The notes below the pieces were generated by a model, which saw only the letters and a list, made by a program, of their open reading frames with translations, was not told the origin of the DNA and did not search any database. From assembly GCA_012520915.1 (NCBI GenBank), contig JAAYNJ010000027.1, forward strand, positions 1 to 64,000: a stretch of DNA of 64,000 nucleotides, written 5' to 3'. Origin of the DNA: Oscillospiraceae bacterium. GTDB taxonomy: Bacteria > Bacillota > Clostridia > Oscillospirales > Ruminococcaceae. Position numbers and translations under genes: made by a program. Shown piece after piece: positions 16,475 through 24,999 of this stretch; position 1 is the first letter of the stretch, and each line of letters opens with the position of its first letter.

Positions 16475-17463
16475 AAACTAAAAAGAAAATATTGGTAGTC
16501 GGGATGGGCTCGATGGGAATGAGAAGAGTAAGGCTGCTGAGAACAATATTTGACGATGCCGACATTTGCGGTGTTGACAGCAGGCAGGACAGACTGGACA
16601 CGGCTGCCCAAACACACTCAATAGAAACATTTAACGACCTGTCCTCGGCAATTGAGACTTTCAGTCCGGATATTTCTTTTGTTTCAACCTCCCCGCTTTC
16701 CCATTCGGTCATTGTCAACCGGCTCTTAAAATGCGGTTCTCATGTTTTCAGCGAGATCGACCTTGTAGATGACGGGTATGAGCAAAACACGAGATTGGCG
16801 GACAAAGCGGGGCTGGTTTTGTTTCTGTCTTCGACACAGATGTATCGCAGGGAGATACGATACATAATGAATTGTGTTAAAAATATCGACGGAAATTGCT
16901 TTTACAGATACCATGTGGGACAGTATCTTCCCGACTGGCATCCCTGGGAATGCTATACCGAGTTTTTCGTCGGCGACAAGCGGACAAACGGATGTCGGGA
17001 AATATTCGCCATTGAACTTCCCTGGATCATAAGCTCTTTCGGCAAAGTCAAGAGTTTAACCGCTGTATCGGATAAGCTCTCGGGGCTTGCCATCGACTAT
17101 CCCGACAGTTATGCCGTGACTATTGTTCACGAGACGGGGGTCGCGGGTCAGATCATGGTCGATGTAGTATCGAGAAAAGCTGTCAGGGATTTTGAGTTGA
17201 TAAACGAAGAAATTTACCTTCATTGGGGAGGGACTCCCGATTCGTTGTCAGTCTACAATCCCTCCGATAAAAAAAGCGAATTTATAAAGCTTTACGATGA
17301 GGTGATATCCGATTCCAGATACTCCGATAACATAGTTGAAAACGCATATGTTGAGGAAATGGATAATTTTTTCAAAGTTGTTGAGGGTAAAGAAAAACCG
17401 AGACACACATATGCCGAAAATAAAATTATATTGAATTTAATAGATGAGATAGAAGGTTTTTAA
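16471..17463 (+). CDS. Gfo/Idh/MocA family oxidoreductase 1
   Basis: A 330-residue NAD(P)-dependent oxidoreductase. The N-terminal Rossmann motif is VVGMGSMGMRRVRLL (~8-22). The nucleotide-binding fold is followed by SEIDL, where classic members have the catalytic EKP, and then the C-terminal substrate domain with a YLPDWHPWECY motif (~152-162). ATG overlaps the legG stop. Members act on sugars, nucleotide sugars or inositols. Inside a legionaminate operon it probably oxidises or reduces the nonulosonate or a precursor, but no known Leg step needs it. The replacement of the EKP Lys by other residues is unusual. Confidence 0.75.
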   Translation: MKTKKKILVVGMGSMGMRRVRLLRTIFDDADICGVDSRQDRLDTAAQTHSIETFNDLSSAIETFSPDISFVSTSPLSHSVIVNRLLKCGSHVFSEIDLVDDGYEQNTRLADKAGLVLFLSSTQMYRREIRYIMNCVKNIDGNCFYRYHVGQYLPDWHPWECYTEFFVGDKRTNGCREIFAIELPWIISSFGKVKSLTAVSDKLSGLAIDYPDSYAVTIVHETGVAGQIMVDVVSRKAVRDFELINEEIYLHWGGTPDSLSVYNPSDKKSEFIKLYDEVISDSRYSDNIVENAYVEEMDNFFKVVEGKEKPRHTYAENKIILNLIDEIEGF

Positions 17464-17464
17464 A

Positions 17465-18385
17465 GTGAAATTTTTGTTTGTCGGGTTGGGGTCAATTGGT
17501 CAAAGACATCTGAAAAATCTACACACTCTGGTCGGCAATTCCAATGAAGATTGTGTAATTGATGCATTAAGAAGGACAGAGTCTCAAGAATTGCCGGATT
17601 TTAGCGGATTAATAGACAATTTATATACCGACATCGCGGATATTCCCTATGATTACGATGCGGTCTTTATAACAAACCCGTCAAATCTCCACTACGAAAC
17701 TCTCTTAAAAGTCAAAGACAGAACCAATGCGGTCTTTATCGAAAAGCCGGTTTTTTCAACACCCGATATTGACATAGCTTCTCTCAACCTCAAAGACGAC
17801 GGCATATATTATGTCGCCTGTCCCTTGAGAAGGTCACCTGTTCTGTCGCGTGTTTCGGATATGGTGCGCGACAAGAAACCGCTGGCCGTCAGAGCAATCT
17901 GTTCCTCCTATCTTCCGGATTGGAGACCCTCCGCAGATTACACAAAATCCTACAGCGCAAACGCTTCAATGGGCGGAGGAGTGAGACTCGATTTGATTCA
18001 TGAGTGGGACTATCTTGTATCTCTTTTCGGATTCCCTTCACGCGTGGAAAGCATTTCTTCCAAAGTTTCGAACCTGTCAATTGACAGCGAGGACATCGCA
18101 ATATATATCGCCGACTACAAAGATATGACGGTTTCCCTACATTTGGATTATTTCGGCAGGCATGCAAAAAGAGAAATGGAACTCATTTTTGACGATAAAA
18201 CCCTCAAAGCCGATATATTGAATAATCGAATAGTTTTCGAAAATGAAAATAAAACCGAAGTTTTTTCACCGGCAGACATTCATTTTCTTGAAATGTCCTA
18301 CTTTCTGGATTTAATAAAAGGACGCAAAGAAAATATCAATACCGTTGCCCACGCATATAAAGTGGTGCAACTTGCTTTGAAATAA
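17465..18385 (+). CDS. Gfo/Idh/MocA family oxidoreductase 2
   Basis: A 306-residue relative of the preceding gene. The Rossmann motif is FVGLGSIGQRHLKNL (~4-18), and here the catalytic EKP is intact (FIEKPVFS, ~97-104). It shares the YLPDWRP motif with its neighbour, indicating related substrates. A conserved HEWDY follows at ~180. The GTG start is one base after the previous stop. The tandem pair may form a heteromer or catalyse successive redox steps. One intact and one altered active site would also fit a catalytic/regulatory pair. Confidence 0.78.
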   Translation: MKFLFVGLGSIGQRHLKNLHTLVGNSNEDCVIDALRRTESQELPDFSGLIDNLYTDIADIPYDYDAVFITNPSNLHYETLLKVKDRTNAVFIEKPVFSTPDIDIASLNLKDDGIYYVACPLRRSPVLSRVSDMVRDKKPLAVRAICSSYLPDWRPSADYTKSYSANASMGGGVRLDLIHEWDYLVSLFGFPSRVESISSKVSNLSIDSEDIAIYIADYKDMTVSLHLDYFGRHAKREMELIFDDKTLKADILNNRIVFENENKTEVFSPADIHFLEMSYFLDLIKGRKENINTVAHAYKVVQLALK

Positions 18386-18401
18386 TCCGGAGGATAATAA
18401 A

Positions 18402-19172
18402 GTGCAAATTCTTTCAACTATCTGTGCCAGAGCAGGCTCAAAGGGAGTGAAGGGAAAAAATGTAAGAGAGTTTTTAGGTCAACCGATTTCCTATTACACT
18501 CTTTCGGCTTTTTCTCTGTTTTCACAAAGGTCAAAAGGAAAATATAATTGTACCCTCGCAATAAACACCGACAGCGATAAGCTTATTGAGCAGGTAAAAC
18601 TTACAAACATCGAATTTTTACATGTTGAAAGGATTCCCGAGCTGGCGGGCGACAGCGCTTCAAAGATAGATGTCATAAGAAACACCCTTGAAATTTCGGA
18701 AAGAGAAACGGGTATTGACTTCGATGTGATTTTGGATATGGACCTTACTTCGCCGTTGAGAAAGATTGAAGATATTTTCAACCTCATCGTCAAGCTGAAA
18801 TCCATACCCGATGCGGATGTCGCAATGACAATAACCGAAGCACGAAGAAATCCGTATTTTAACCAGCTGACTCAGAAAGACAACGGTTTTCTGAAAACGG
18901 TAATAGATTCGGAGTATGTTGCCAGACAGCAGTCTCCTCCCGTATACGATGCAAATGCATCCCTCTACGCCTACCGTCCCGGTTTTCTAAAAAACAGCGA
19001 TAAAATCCTGTTAAAGGCCAACATGGTCGGTTCTTTAATGGATGATACCGGAATACTTGATATCGACAGCGAGAGAGATTTTTTCCTTATGGAAGCCGTT
19101 GCCAATTTTTTATATGAAAAAGATCCGCTCTATGCGGAGATTAAAAATAATATTTCAAAAATAATCGTTTGA
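18402..19172 (+). CDS. legF: CMP-nonulosonate cytidylyltransferase (LegF type)
   Basis: A 256-residue cytidylyltransferase of the NeuA/LegF/KdsB group. The N-terminal signature ICARAGSKGVKGKNVREFLG binds CTP, and a central LDMDLTSPLRKIEDI matches the LDxTSPLR motif of sialate and legionaminate synthetases. The enzyme activates the nine-carbon acid as CMP-sugar, the donor for transfer. GTG start, with CCGGAGGA 9-14 bases upstream. Position after the two oxidoreductases suggests the sugar being activated may first be modified by them. Confidence 0.86.
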   Translation: MQILSTICARAGSKGVKGKNVREFLGQPISYYTLSAFSLFSQRSKGKYNCTLAINTDSDKLIEQVKLTNIEFLHVERIPELAGDSASKIDVIRNTLEISERETGIDFDVILDMDLTSPLRKIEDIFNLIVKLKSIPDADVAMTITEARRNPYFNQLTQKDNGFLKTVIDSEYVARQQSPPVYDANASLYAYRPGFLKNSDKILLKANMVGSLMDDTGILDIDSERDFFLMEAVANFLYEKDPLYAEIKNNISKIIV

Positions 19173-19197
19173 TCGCCGCTTCATTCGGGGGCAAGAT

Positions 19198-19722
19198 ATG
19201 AAAAAGACACATATTATCGTACTTTTAATTATTCTGTCGCTTTTTTTATTGCAGGGATGCAATAAAGAACCGGAAACAGATGAGAAAAAAGACATCATCA
19301 CAGCTGATGACGAAAATGTTTTACAGGATGTTCCCCTGATCAACCCGATATTTGAGGGCAACGACATCAAGTCTTCACCTTTTGTCGGAGTTTTTAAAAA
19401 CAGTTATGTAAATCTCTATAAGAGCCTGGCGGAGGAAGTCTTCGAATCATCTGATGATATCCCTGAACTGTCAATTGAATCATCCGGGAATTATGTGTTA
19501 AAGATAAACTGTTTTGACGCCGGAATGGTAAATATTGAGGGAATATTGTCGGTAGAGGGAGATAATGCCGTTTTTGAAATTTTAAGAATCTCAAAGCCCG
19601 ATATTATTGACCCTGAAGTTGAAAGTTTTCAATTTACACTTGTAAATGAAGATGAAATGATATACAGGGGCGAGAGTATGGGCGCATTGACACCTGGAGA
19701 CATCTTTTCAAGAGTAAAATAG
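19198..19722 (+). CDS. Hypothetical lipoprotein inside the nonulosonate operon
   Basis: A 174-residue protein with a Lys-Lys-initiated hydrophobic signal (~5-20) and an LLQGC lipobox (Cys ~21). The mature part is acidic, then shows beta-rich stretches (SGNYVLKINCFDAGMVNIEGILSV) resembling a small beta-sandwich or lipocalin-like fold, and ends GDIFSRVK. I do not recognise a family. It is cotranscribed with legF and the glycosyltransferase, so it may be linked to surface glycan, or it may only share the transcript. Confidence 0.6.
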   Translation: MKKTHIIVLLIILSLFLLQGCNKEPETDEKKDIITADDENVLQDVPLINPIFEGNDIKSSPFVGVFKNSYVNLYKSLAEEVFESSDDIPELSIESSGNYVLKINCFDAGMVNIEGILSVEGDNAVFEILRISKPDIIDPEVESFQFTLVNEDEMIYRGESMGALTPGDIFSRVK

Positions 19723-19747
19723 TTAAATCTTCCGAACGAGGTGAATT

Positions 19748-21067
19748 TTGGCACTGGATTTTCTAATACTTTATGAGCATATAGTCAGAGAATTCGAAAA
19801 CAACTGTCTGTTAATGGCGGAGCTGAGAAGACGGGGATATACCGTTGAGCTTATGCAGTTGATGAGCCGCAAAAAAATCAAGTATTTTTTTCATAAAAAG
19901 CCCAAAGTCATCGTGACATCTGCGATGTACGACAACGAGACGCTGAATTCCTTTGTCTACAATAATGTCGGAAAACTCCAAAAGGTTGTTAATCTTCACT
20001 GGGAAGAGGTGTTGTCGAGGGAGCAGGAGGAAAGCGATTTTTATAGTTTGAAAGAAAATGCGGCTAAGTGCACCCACATATGCTGGGGCGAATCCGCAAA
20101 AAACCGTATTGTCAACAACGGGGTTCCGGAGAAAAACGCCGTCGTTACAGGTGCGGTCCAGCTTGATTTTTTGTTGCCCAGATTCGCAGGGTATTATCGT
20201 TCAAAGAAAAAACTCTCGGAAGATTTTGGACTGGATTACGACAAAAACTGGGTCTTATATATAAGCTCCTTTTCCTGCGCTTCTATGGATGACAGTGAAA
20301 TCGAGGAGTTAAACGCAATGACCAATCTCGACTTTTGGGGCTTTCAACAGGTCGGAAACAGGTCGATGAAGGTTACTCTCGAATGGTTCGACAGATTATT
20401 GACTGAAAGACCGGACACCCTGCTCATATATCGCCCGCACCCCAGCGAGTGGGAGAGTGAACCGCTTAAAAACATGATTGAAAAACACCCGAATTTTAAA
20501 GTGATTTCCGATTCTTCAGTCAAAGAATGGGTCCTGGCCTGCGACAAAATATTTACTTGGATGAGCACTTCCATAGCGGAAATCTATTATTCAAATAAAA
20601 CCTGTATCATCGTCAGACCCGAACCGCTTTACAGCGACTATGATCCGGTAATATACGAATCATGCGATGCCGTCGGCAGTTATGAGGAGCTTGTTTCCAG
20701 ATTCGACAAGGATTCTCTCCCATTTCCGATTAAAGGCGAAATAATAGAAGGGCACTATGACTTTGATGAAAACAAGCCCGCTTACGTGAGAATATGCGAT
20801 CTGCTCGAAGATGTTTACAAAAACCCTCCCAGGGACTTTCCTTTTTCCGAAGGCTATAAGCCCCGGTTCAACCTGCTTAAGTTCATAGTGCTCCCCATTT
20901 TAAATCTAATGGTCACTCTAAAAATCAGGCCGAAGTACTTCTCTTTCCTGTTCGGTAAAAATTTTACCGAAAAAGCCGACAGATTGTTAGGGTATATAGA
21001 AAAGGCGAGAATATCCAACAAGGAGATCGAAAATAAAATTGAGCAATTTCGGGAATATTTAGGATGA
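19748..21067 (+). CDS. Surface carbohydrate biosynthesis protein, probable GT-B transferase
   Basis: A 439-residue protein resembling the 'surface carbohydrate biosynthesis' group seen next to nonulosonate genes, related in fold to CDP-glycerol and polysialic-type transferases. Visible parts are an N-terminal Rossmann-like half (FLILYEHIVREFENNCLL...), a linker near 200 and a C-terminal half with YRPHPSEWES (~225), the His-Pro motif typical of such transferases, then WMSTSIAEIYYS (~275). No signal peptide; cytosolic or membrane-associated. The TTG start has GAGGTG upstream. It is the best candidate in the window for transferring the CMP-activated sugar, but the assignment is by context. Confidence 0.62.
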   Translation: MALDFLILYEHIVREFENNCLLMAELRRRGYTVELMQLMSRKKIKYFFHKKPKVIVTSAMYDNETLNSFVYNNVGKLQKVVNLHWEEVLSREQEESDFYSLKENAAKCTHICWGESAKNRIVNNGVPEKNAVVTGAVQLDFLLPRFAGYYRSKKKLSEDFGLDYDKNWVLYISSFSCASMDDSEIEELNAMTNLDFWGFQQVGNRSMKVTLEWFDRLLTERPDTLLIYRPHPSEWESEPLKNMIEKHPNFKVISDSSVKEWVLACDKIFTWMSTSIAEIYYSNKTCIIVRPEPLYSDYDPVIYESCDAVGSYEELVSRFDKDSLPFPIKGEIIEGHYDFDENKPAYVRICDLLEDVYKNPPRDFPFSEGYKPRFNLLKFIVLPILNLMVTLKIRPKYFSFLFGKNFTEKADRLLGYIEKARISNKEIENKIEQFREYLG

Positions 21068-22515
21068 CAAAAGATAAAGTCTCTAATGGCGCGTCTTTTT
21101 TAGGTTCGGTATTAAAGTACTCCGTATCAACCTGGGTAAACGCGGGCATTGTAGGTCTGTCGTTAATTCTCGGCACCCGATTTTTGGGTCCGGAAGTGTA
21201 CGGCGACTACGATGTGTTTGCAAATGCCGCCTCTACAATTATGGCGATTTCAGCGATAGGATTGGACCAGGCATACATGAGATTTTATAACGAGCCGCCG
21301 AAGGGTATAGGCACAAGCAAAAATCTCGCTTCAAATTGTCTTGCCGTTTCGCTGTTTTCGCTTTTTATTATTTCCATTATTTTTGCCTTCTTCAGTTCCT
21401 TTTTCAGCAATCTTTTCTTTGGCAAATACAGTATTATATTGCTGGTTCTTCTGCTTGCAGACTCGCTCTTTCTGCTGGTAATGCGATATTTCTCTATATC
21501 GGCGAGAATGCAAAACAACATATTGCTCTTCACCGTTCAAAGTATTTTGCTTCAATTCTTTAACAGATTGTTCTGTCTGGTCGGTGCGGCCATCGACCAT
21601 TCCTTTAAACTTACTGTTTTATTTAATGTTGCCGGATTGGGTATTTTTTCTGTCGTCTTTTTCTTTTTGCACAAAAACAGTGTCCTTCCAAAAAAATTTC
21701 AATTCGATTTTAAGGCCTTCTCTCCGGTTTTGATTTACGGACTCGGGCTGGCACCGGCAGCCATATTAAATTGGGGCAACTCTCTTTTCGCAAAACTTTA
21801 TGTAACTAAAGCTCTGGGAAGTTCTCAAAACGGAATATTTTCCTCAGTGGCTCTTCTCAGTTTTGCACTTGCCGTAGTTCAGGGCGGATTCAATACCTAC
21901 TGGTCTGCTTATATGTATAAAAACTACCGCCAAAAGCAGAAGGAAATAACCAGAGTACATGATTTTGTAATGTTGGGCACAATGGTTTTGATGACCGCTC
22001 TGATAGCGGCGGCACCGCTGATATTTCTCTTTGTCGGCAGGGAATTCCGTTTAGGGCGGGGAATATTCGGCCTGATGCTTTTTTCTCCCATGCTTCTGAT
22101 TATTTCAGAGACAACGGTTTACGGGATAGAAATAAGCAAAAAAACATTCTATAACACCATCGGCATGTTGCTTTCATTTATCTCAAATATATTATTATGT
22201 ATTATATTTATTCCGACTTTAGGCGTGGTGGGAGCCGCCCTATCGCTCGCGGTTTCCGCTCTAATAATGTTTATATTTCGAACCGTTGTTGCGCAAAACC
22301 TTTACAGAACAATGGAAAGTCCCATAAAGTCGGTTATTTCTATATTGCTTATGGCAGTTCTCTGCATTGTTTCGTTTTTATTTTCTGATAATATACCTAT
22401 TGTCACCGCAGCTTCTCTTTTGTCTCTTGCCTTTTATTTGATTCTATATCGGCGCGAAGCCGTTTCGATGGCCGGTATAATAAAATCTTTTATTTTCCCC
22501 GAAAAACGTCCATAA
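21064..22515 (+). CDS. Polysaccharide flippase (Wzx/MATE-like)
   Basis: A 483-residue polytopic protein with about 12-14 hydrophobic helices, starting with a short polar segment and VLKYSVSTWVNAGIVGLSLILGTRFLGPEVYGDYDVF, characteristic of the polysaccharide-biosynthesis (Wzx/RfbX) branch of the MOP superfamily. It would flip a lipid-linked glycan unit across the membrane. ATG overlaps the preceding stop (ATGA). Last gene of the legG operon, closed by a terminator. No polymerase (Wzy) is recognisable next to it. Confidence 0.85.
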   Translation: MTKDKVSNGASFLGSVLKYSVSTWVNAGIVGLSLILGTRFLGPEVYGDYDVFANAASTIMAISAIGLDQAYMRFYNEPPKGIGTSKNLASNCLAVSLFSLFIISIIFAFFSSFFSNLFFGKYSIILLVLLLADSLFLLVMRYFSISARMQNNILLFTVQSILLQFFNRLFCLVGAAIDHSFKLTVLFNVAGLGIFSVVFFFLHKNSVLPKKFQFDFKAFSPVLIYGLGLAPAAILNWGNSLFAKLYVTKALGSSQNGIFSSVALLSFALAVVQGGFNTYWSAYMYKNYRQKQKEITRVHDFVMLGTMVLMTALIAAAPLIFLFVGREFRLGRGIFGLMLFSPMLLIISETTVYGIEISKKTFYNTIGMLLSFISNILLCIIFIPTLGVVGAALSLAVSALIMFIFRTVVAQNLYRTMESPIKSVISILLMAVLCIVSFLFSDNIPIVTAASLLSLAFYLILYRREAVSMAGIIKSFIFPEKRP

Positions 22516-22527
22516 TCCGACACACAA

Positions 22528-22558
22528 AAAACATCGGCTGAATAAGCCGATGTTTTTA
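22528..22558. terminator. Bidirectional terminator after the flippase gene
   Basis: Stem ACATCGGCT/AGCCGATGT with a GAATA loop, preceded by A-run and followed by TTTTT. It serves the legG operon and the convergent CYTH gene. Confidence 0.92.
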
Positions 22559-22578
22559 ATTTAAAGAGCTGTATATTT

Positions 22579-23160
22579 TTAGGAAATCACATTTTTCAAT
22601 GACAACATCTTTTCCTTGAATCTCGGGTATTTGCCTATCGGATTAACATCATAATCCAGGAATTTTCTAAACTCTTCAGGCAAAATATTAAGTTTGTTTT
22701 CATCCCTGTATTCGATTTCGAGTTCGAAATCGACAATCCCGAGATAGATGTTTTTATCCAGTGATACCACTATGTCTTCAAAAATAAATTCATTTCTAAA
22801 GGTGGACAGATTGCCGATAAGCTGAAGTTCTAATTTCCCTTCATTTCCATCGACGGTTATGCTTTTCGGAAGCTCTTTAATTTCTTTGCCGAACTCCCTG
22901 CATATATGAACATTTCCGCTCTCTTCAGCGAACTGTCGAACTTTTCGTTGAAGTTCCAGCCTGTTTTCTTTTTGTCTTACCCTGAAGGTGTTGCCCGTTG
23001 TATATCCCCAAAAGTCTTCGGTATCATAATAATAATTTACCTGGAATATTGATTTTTTGTCGGAAAAAATCGAACATTTCCCGGCGACATCAATCAGTTT
23101 TAAATAATCCTTTTCTTCAAGCAGCACTTTAGCTTCTTTTTCCAATCCCGAATATTTCAA
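22579..23160 (-). CDS. CYTH domain protein (triphosphate tunnel enzyme)
   Basis: A 193-residue CYTH domain protein. The N-terminal Glu-Lys-Glu-Ala-Lys is the ExExK metal/triphosphate motif, followed by YYYDT and FRVRQKENRLELQRK, whose alternating charged residues line the tunnel. A late EIEYRDE strand is also typical. Bacterial relatives hydrolyse thiamine triphosphate or inorganic tripolyphosphate; the substrate here is unknown. TTG start with GAGGAAGG close upstream. It lies 17 bases after the DUF1893 gene and likely shares its transcript. Confidence 0.85.
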   Translation of the reverse strand: MKYSGLEKEAKVLLEEKDYLKLIDVAGKCSIFSDKKSIFQVNYYYDTEDFWGYTTGNTFRVRQKENRLELQRKVRQFAEESGNVHICREFGKEIKELPKSITVDGNEGKLELQLIGNLSTFRNEFIFEDIVVSLDKNIYLGIVDFELEIEYRDENKLNILPEEFRKFLDYDVNPIGKYPRFKEKMLSLKNVIS

Positions 23161-23177
23161 TTGACCTTCCTCTGATT

Positions 23178-23612
23178 TCAGATTCTCTTAGGCGGGGGTG
23201 TGGATTTTATAAACTCTTTTATTTTCTCAAAACACTCGTCAATGTCTTCAATATCGGCAACTGTTTTCTCCATCGGACAGAGATCGGTTCCTTTTCGATT
23301 CATTATTGCTTTTACAAGTTTTTCGTAGGAAACCGATATTTTATATTTATTGAGAAGTTTCAACGCGGGTTCACTCATTATATAGGCGAAAACGCTTGAA
23401 ACTTTTGACCGGCAAAGGAGGCATGCGGCAGCTTTACCGATAACCTTATCGGCAACCGCTCCGCCCGACAGTGCTTCCTGCTTTTTTTCAACAATTTCAA
23501 AAAGCGGTCTAACCGATGTTCCGTTGCCTGTTATAACTTCATTGGATGTAGTTATGGCTACAACCGTGTATTCACCTTTGCTCAGCAGCTCAACTGCCCT
23601 GTCAATCATCAT
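23178..23612 (-). CDS. DUF1893 domain protein
   Basis: A protein of about 144 residues of the DUF1893 family, found mainly in anaerobic Firmicutes. Visible segments are GEYTVVAITTSNEVITGNGTSVRPLFEIV, GGAVADKVIGKAAACLL with a following Cys, and NRKGTDLCPMEKTV. It looks cytosolic and is related in sequence flavour to cytidine-deaminase-like folds, but no reaction is established. An ATG at 23621 is in frame, but the GGAG that would serve as ribosome site lies inside its first codons, so 23612 or 23609 is a better start. Probably co-transcribed with the CYTH gene. Confidence 0.78.
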   Translation of the reverse strand: MMIDRAVELLSKGEYTVVAITTSNEVITGNGTSVRPLFEIVEKKQEALSGGAVADKVIGKAAACLLCRSKVSSVFAYIMSEPALKLLNKYKISVSYEKLVKAIMNRKGTDLCPMEKTVADIEDIDECFEKIKEFIKSTPPPKRI

Positions 23613-23631
23613 TTTCTCCATTGTTAATCGA

Positions 23632-23656
23632 TAAAACAGGGGGGCAAAAGCCCCCC
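23632..23656 (-). terminator. Terminator of gap
   Basis: On the minus strand GGGGGGC-TTTT-GCCCCCC (23639-23656) followed by TGTTTTAT, just after the gap stop. Confidence 0.92.
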
Positions 23657-23675
23657 TTGAGTATTTTGCGATTTG

Positions 23676-24768
<1,093 letters not shown>

Positions 24769-24999
24769 ATCTGAAATAAAAAGGATGTTGAAACCGCTGT
24801 CTTTTATTCTATCAAAACAGTACTTTTAGATACCCGAAACAAAGATATTCAAAAAACCGCAATTTCAAACACTTAAGCATTTTAAACATAACTTCGCATA
24901 TATTCATTTAACAATTGTAAAATATTCCGTCTCGGAGAATTATATTCTATTCTGATATAATAAAAAACATAAATCATATTCAAATATAACGAGGAATTA
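24769..24999. other. Divergent intergenic region, gap / beta-CASP nuclease
   Basis: No gene. A perfect TATAAT at 24956-24961 is the likely -10 for the plus-strand gene, although no good -35 is spaced 17 bases before it. GAGGA at 24991 is the ribosome site. No repeats are seen. Confidence 0.4.
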
